From Sanguinoderma infundibulare (Eukaryota > Basidiomycota > Agaricomycetes > Polyporales > Polyporaceae), in the NCBI GenBank assembly GCA_032821775.1, contig JAVLRN010000010.1:1488001-1552000 (forward strand): a stretch of DNA of 64,000 nucleotides, written 5' to 3'. Numbering within the stretch: position 1 is the stretch's first letter; each line of letters begins with the position of its first letter. Shown piece by piece: positions 58,690-64,000 of this stretch. The notes below the pieces were generated by a model that was not told where the DNA came from, did not search any database, and saw only the letters and a list, made by a program, of their open reading frames with translations. Made by a program: the position numbers and the translations under genes.

Positions 58690-60500
58690 TTATAACCTTT
58701 AGCGGTGGATTGACTTGGCCGTCCCCACGACCGGAATAGCATAGTATTCGAGAACTCACTTCACTCTGATACCCGACTCCCCTCCACGGTCGAAGACCTA
58801 TCTGCCCGCACTGCGCCGCGCCCACCTGGTCGACAACCTCAATCGCGAGATACAACGGCGGCGTATGGCCAAACATCCTCTCCAAAGCGAGCCGCAACAC
58901 CACGTTCTTACCCTCCACCGTCCTGAACCGCAGCTCCTGGAATTCCATCCGCCGCGCGAACAAACACCACATCAGCCAGTCCGATACACCGTACCTGTCA
59001 ATCCCCAGCGCGGAATCGACGTAGTTTCCCTGCACCGTCGCCGAGAACTGTACCACGTTCCCCTCCGGGTTATACCCAGGTTGTACCGGTACGCGAGCGC
59101 GATCGATTCCGCACCGCGCACGAGCAGCACCGTGCCGGGGTCGGGTGTGTTGCTCTAGTCTGCGAAGAGCGTGTACCCCTGAGCTGCGAGGATAGGTTGG
59201 ACCCAGCTCGCCAGAGCCATGTTGTTCTGTCCAAGTCGCTGAGGCGGCGGCGGTATGACCATCATAATCTTCGTCATCGGTTCCGGAAGGGGCATCTGGG
59301 CATCTGGACCGTCCTCGTGTGAAGTTTCGATCGGCAGCGCTCAATGAGCTCCAGGGACATCGCTACGATCCCGCCTCTTCCGCTGCCGGCCTGGGGTGGG
59401 TCCCCGACCGAGATCGTGAGGATGCCGGCTACGAGATAGGTTACACTGGCTTGGGCCGAGGCCGGCAAAGCAGATGTGCCTTAGCAGGTGTCCCCAGAGC
59501 TCGTACGCGCGGGGGATGATGCACCATTCCCCGCTGTGCGACCCGCGATCAAGCGAAGGAAGCAGGTCGTAGAGCTTGACCAAAGGAAGCTCGGTGCGAA
59601 CGCCATATGGAGACTCGGTGTATATCAGGAGCGCGGGGTTCAGGATGCCGAGACGATGGAGGAATACGTCGTATGGAATATCTTGGACGGACCCCGATCG
59701 CAGAAACTAGTCTGGAGAGTGAGCGGAAAGAGAGCTCGTCGGGTCGAATTCCGGCTGGCACGAGAATGAATACTCGGTCGGCTTCGTCGAGGACCGTCGA
59801 TTGAGCATGAGCACGAAGAGGCGAGACTAGCAGTCATGTGAGATGAATAGAAACAGAATCATACCTAGTATCCGCAGATTGTCGCATTCAGAGCTTGTCT
59901 GGTGCATGTACCACAGAAGCCAGTCTGGATTCGCGACGAGCACGAGGATAGTCACACCCACTCATCCTCCTTTCGATCACGAGGGCGACAGCGAAAGTGT
60001 GGTATCCGCCACTGCTACGGACGACATTGCGAAACGTCTGCAAGGACGGCATACGCGTACACATACAGAGTGCTCACCAGCTCTCTTGTCGAAGAGATAG
60101 ATGATCGACGAGTCCAGTCCGTCATGCCGGCTCCACCTGGACGATCCAAAATCTTGACTGGGGAAATAGCGTTTAATCACTGCTAGTGCGAGCCGCGCCG
60201 AAAATTTCTTTACCCTTCAAATTGGTGGGGATGGTGTTGACTTGAATATCCGTGAAGTGTGAGCGTTTGCACGCCATGACAGGACGGTGGAAGGGCCGTC
60301 TGCGAATGCCTTCAGATCTGGCGGTGGCTCCTACTCAGAGGTGGACTGTTGATGAGTACTACGCTACTTCGGAATAGGGGACGACTTACAGATTGCAGAG
60401 CGGCCTGCTCAACCGCAATTTGACCTTCGCCTCATCCACGAGTCGTCTAACCTCTTGTGCTTGAACTTCGTATCCCGCGATTTGAGCATCGTTTGCAGCA
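58690..60500 (-). pseudogene. Decayed multi-exon gene of unknown family
   Basis: On the reverse strand several long, well-behaved protein blocks follow one another but need frame changes that introns do not explain. In order they are: a helix (NDAQIAGYEVQAQEVRRLVDEAKVKLRL, ending at a GTAAGT donor), EPPPDLKAFADGPSTVLSWR, VTILVLVANPDWLLWYMHQ, TVLDEADRVFILVPAGIRPDEL, DIPYDVFLHRLGILNPALLIY, VKLYDLLPSLDRGSHSGEW, AQASVTYLVAGILTISVGDPP, VRGAESIALAYRY, NPEGNVVQFSATVQGNYVD and DWLMWCLFARRMEFQELRF. I do not recognise the family. Some junctions could be sequencing errors rather than decay. The last block ends at a GTGAGT near 58757, so a final exon may be missing. Confidence 0.5.
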
Positions 60501-60689
60501 GATGATTTAGGACGAGACGAGGCAATGGTAGTTGGTGGTAATTACAGTAGAAAAGGCCCTACGCTACTAGCGCCCGCGCCTTGTCCTGAACTTGCGCACA
60601 AGAATACCTTCTCCCTCCCCTCTTTCCTCAGCACCGAACTACGGTGGGTTCAGACCACACAGGACGGTATGTAAGCTGATGAAACACGC

Positions 60690-61467
60690 TGATTTATGCT
60701 CCACGTCGATACATGTGCCTCGCAAGCGACAACCAGACGAGCACTTGACACGCCGCGACAATACCTTGAATGCCGCACCCGCCCTCGCCCGCGCTCTCTC
60801 AGAACCCGCTCTGGAGGTCCTTTGGGTGCCAACGTCCACCTTGAAACTTTGTTCGCGCTCCTCCCCAACTCCGTTGAAAGATTCACGAGCTCTATCACCT
60901 GGAGGAATACTTACGTGGGTGCTCCGTTTCTTTGTTGGCTTCGTAGTCTCTGATATGTTGACATTCGCTGCCCGATGACCCCATTGACACGAACACAGGA
61001 TCTTCCGGGATATGTTCGAGCCACTTTTCGGGGCTGGAAAGCTGGAGAGTGTCTTGATCGAATGTCTCCATGAGACTCAGTGCGTTATCGCTTCCAAAGA
61101 CATCGACGATCTCGCGAAGGCATGGCCCGACCTGTGTTTCCTCGCCTTACCGTTTTCGAAGCCCAAGGGCGCACCGCAACCCCCGACGTTCCTGATAACT
61201 GCACTGGAAAGCATCGCGAACCACTGCCGCTGTCTGGCGGTTATGATACTCCCCCTACCCGACCATTCGTCGATCGGAAACTGTGTTCCTCCCTCGACCG
61301 CGTCGTTCAACAACCACCTCGTCGCACTGCGACTTCGTGGGGGAAGGCAATGGAAGATGACGGTGCGGCAGGAGTGCACGCGCTACCTCACACATATTTT
61401 CCCCCAATTGGATAGCGAGATGATATGCCTGGACAACGACCACGGTTCTCTTTTTGTTATCCATTAA
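60690..61467 (+). pseudogene. F-box gene relic, second family
   Basis: The front keeps PALARALSEPALEVLW, the end of an F-box as in the gene at 62937 (ALSEPALDALW). A frameshift follows, then NVHLETLFALLPNSVERFTSSIT. After an intron-like gap comes FRDMFEPLFGAGKLESVLIE. It then stays open through DIDDLAKAWPDLCFLALPF and LVALRLRGG to THIFPQLDSEM and a stop at 61467. The N-terminal start of the F-box and the central leucine-rich part are missing. The C-terminal half resembles the ends of common Agaricomycete F-box proteins. Confidence 0.6.
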
Positions 61468-62936
61468 CCTTCGTGTTATACATATACTGTGAGCCTATAT
61501 CCCGTCTTATTTAACAGCATCCGAATGTTAACGAAACCCCCTGATACCAAGTCGACAGAAGTTGCTGCACGCGGAAAGCGACGAACAGTGAGTTACGTTC
61601 GAATTTCGTTAGACGCGATTCATTGTGGTAACTGCTGTCCGATTCCCATCGCAGATTGTATGTCTAGCCTACATACAGCGGACCTCGATTGTATCGCTCC
61701 GTTTCTCATCAACCATGACATGGCGTTTTCGTTCTCGAAGTCGCGACTATACGAGCCGTCTAAGTTCATTCCCTTTTACATCTGCTTCAAGTTGGTTGTT
61801 GTATGCTCATCATATACTGTATTACGATAGCTCCATCTCTACATACTTCCGACTTTTGTCTGCTAATGGTGACGCGCCGACGCTCATCCGCAAGCGCCAT
61901 CGACTATTGGGTATCCTGGCGAGGTTCATTCTCGACGGTCGACGACGTTGTCTCGAATTCGATACTTCTGCCGACCGGTATTGGTCCAGGTCATCCGTCG
62001 TCCGACGGTACGTAGATATACAGTTTACGATCTTCGGCGCATGGGAACTGATCGACTACTTAAATTCTCAGTTCTTCACCGATTGGTGTTTGTTTTGGCT
62101 TCGTCGTAAACCTTGTACAGCGTGGTCTTACGTGCCATACCACGCTTATGGTTCGGGCGCACACTAGTGCGGTTGCTACGTCTACATGACTGCACAGGAG
62201 GTAAGTTTCCGCTTGCTAATTTACTGACCTCAGCTAGTCCCCAGACTGACTGCGTTCTGAACGCGTGTAGGTAGTCTTTGTTCGCAATATCTCACGGCTC
62301 AAGGGTCCTTATAGTTTGAACCGCCTTCTCGTCCGTCCATTAGCCTCGCGAAGGCGTCATGGACATGAGTACTTTCGCGCTTCTCGCCTTCCGCCTTCTT
62401 GATCAGAAATCATGAGGCGCCCACGAACTCCACCCCGATACCGAACCTGTTTGACAAACGCAAGCCCCCCGCGCGTTCCCGCTTTCCCTCCCATCTGGCT
62501 TCCATTGACCTCAAGCATTGGAGACTCGATTACGCGGGGCGTCAGTTCTTACGTCAACACATGGCCAAGTCCTCGCCCAATCCCCGCCTGTCACGGCGAC
62601 CCCCTGCGGTACCTGCCGTGGATGATATGCGCGTCGCGGGTAAGTGCCGCACCAGATTCTGGGCTCAGGACGAGGTTTAATATCAGCAGGGTCGGTGCTG
62701 GCTGGGTGCGATGCCGAAGCGGACGTCAATGCGAACTCCAAGATTTGACCGTTGTTTCGGCAGGTCCTTATATCAAGCCGCGCTCGTTCGCAAGGGCCCT
62801 AACCTTCCCTGTCTTTGCGCCAACTACCTTCACCTACCCTCCGCGTCACTTGAGGTATGAATTTCTGTTTTTCGTAATATCGGACGAATCTAATACTTGG
62901 TCCGGGACATACCCTAGTTCATTCCTGACCTTCGAA
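61468..62936. other. Intergenic, no gene recognised
   Basis: About 1.5 kb of short open frames without family features. The last part (62400-62930) stays open in the same frame as the downstream F-box start but looks like untranslated leader. Confidence 0.4.
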
Positions 62937-64000
62937 ATGGCGGCACTCGACGATCCAAACGACACACTCTGTGATCACCACATATGGTTCATCGACGAAA
63001 TCCTTCGCAACGTCCTATCTCACCTCCCCTCAGGGTGCGAGAGCACACTAGCCAGCTGCGCCCGGGTGTCAAAGGCCCTCAGTGAACCCGCGCTCGATGC
63101 GTTATGGTGCAAAATTTCCGGCCTCGTTCCACTTTTGAGGTTGTTGCCTCGGTCCTTTGTGGAGGTGCGGAATCAGACAGGCTATGGTGTTAGCTTCGTA
63201 AGTCGCTTGCGCTCATCCTGTGACACCAACTCAAAGCTATCGTCCGACTACTTCCGCAGGTTCCGCAACGCGCTATCGAAGATGATGAGTGGGCCCGCTT
63301 CCTACACTATGCTCTTCGAGTGAGGAAACTCCACTATCATTATTCGGAAGGGCCGCGGGAGCGACTTGGTGAACGCGCGTTTTCTGCGCTGGTTCAACAT
63401 GCCTCCTTATCTGGCACAACTCTCCTCCCAAACCTTCAAGAACTCTTTTGGCTGCAGTTCTCAAGTGTGGCGCAATGCCTTCCTTTCCTATCCCAATCTT
63501 TACGCCGCGTTACAGTTTACGTTCAAGCTACTCCACCTTCGCCTCGGACAGATACGCGCGCCCAAAATGTGCCGGGAAGCTTGGACGGCTATGCGAGCCT
63601 CCTCGGAGTCCTCGACAGCTATTCCCCCTGCGTGGAGGAGCTCTCATTGGAGGGTATCGACTTCCAGGCGTCCGAGTGCCTCGCGTCCCCCATCACGTTC
63701 AAACACCTTCGCGCGCTCCACCTTGGCTCCGTCTTCACGCCCACCTCCGTCGTCCTCTCACATTGCAGCACCATGCCGCGCCTCGCGTCCCTCTCCCTCG
63801 TTCTCCGGCGCTCATCCTCAGGAGGCTCGTCTGAATGGGACAGCCTGCGCGCGCGGCCCCAGCGCGGCCGTCAATGTCAGGACACGCTAGGGTTATCGGC
63901 ACTAGAAGTCCTCCGCGTCGCGGGCGCCCCGCTGGACATCGAAGACATCCTCCACGCCGTGGACTCGCCGGCGCTGCATACTGCGGCCCTCTCTGTGGCC
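62937..64000 (+). CDS. F-box protein, second family, runs off the window
   Basis: Exon 1 is 62937-63197; exon 2 starts at 63260 and is open to the end of the window. The F-box reads HHIWFIDEILRNVLSHLPSG, then STLASCARVSKALSEPALDALW. After the intron come VPQRAIEDDEWARFLHYALRVRKLHYH and leucine-rich segments such as LPNLQELFWLQF, CVEELSLEGIDF, FKHLRALHLGSVF, MPRLASLSLVLRR and LSALEVLRVAG. This is the widespread Agaricomycete F-box type, distinct from the RLxTLxLDV family in the left half of the window. The likely role is substrate choice in an SCF ubiquitin ligase. The C-terminus is not in the window. Confidence 0.85.

Overview
The window reads as nuclear DNA of a mushroom-forming basidiomycete (Agaricomycetes). 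The signs are dense genes split by many short GT-AG introns of about 45-80 bases, a class I hydrophobin, a membrane-anchored microsomal P450, a large F-box/LRR-like family with many dead copies, and pyrimidine-rich promoters. No tRNA, rRNA, CRISPR or intact transposon was found. Gene models below were spliced by eye; exon boundaries were kept only where reading frame and GT-AG signals agree.

Layout, left to right. A secreted alpha/beta-hydrolase peptidase gene (0.4-2.5 kb) is followed by a tandem block of F-box-like genes: a broken copy (3-4.3 kb), an intact copy (5.2-6.9 kb) and a third copy (7.8-9.6 kb). The third copy lies in a 2.8-kb block that recurs in opposite orientation at 23.4-26.1 kb. 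Between these inverted arms sit three ordinary genes: a ZZZ3-like Myb/SANT protein, a PBDC1-type eEF1A chaperone and a single-pass membrane protein, plus a 3.9-kb gene-poor stretch. From 28 to 34 kb come an unrecognised conserved-looking gene, a large Ser/Pro-rich coiled-coil protein and, divergently transcribed from it, the LCB1 subunit of serine palmitoyltransferase. A second F-box patch (34.5-37.9 kb) holds one intact gene between two relics.

From 38 to 48 kb lie a cytochrome P450 gene with a one-base homopolymer frameshift, three paralogous small secreted two-cysteine proteins, and a MYND zinc-finger pseudogene. VWA8 (AAA+/VWA, reverse strand) and CLN3/battenin (forward) then start head to head around 54.4-54.8 kb. 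CLN3 converges on a class I hydrophobin. The right end carries a decayed unrecognised gene (58.7-60.5 kb), an F-box relic and a second-type F-box gene that runs off the window.

The most unusual structure is the inverted F-box duplication. Each arm carries a different lesion: one has lost the conserved start ATG and the other has a premature stop. Smaller relics of the same family are scattered around it, so the locus looks like ongoing birth, death and probable gene conversion of putative ubiquitin-ligase adaptors. I found no clear new multi-gene system; the small secreted trio and the F-box locus are the best candidates for something undescribed.
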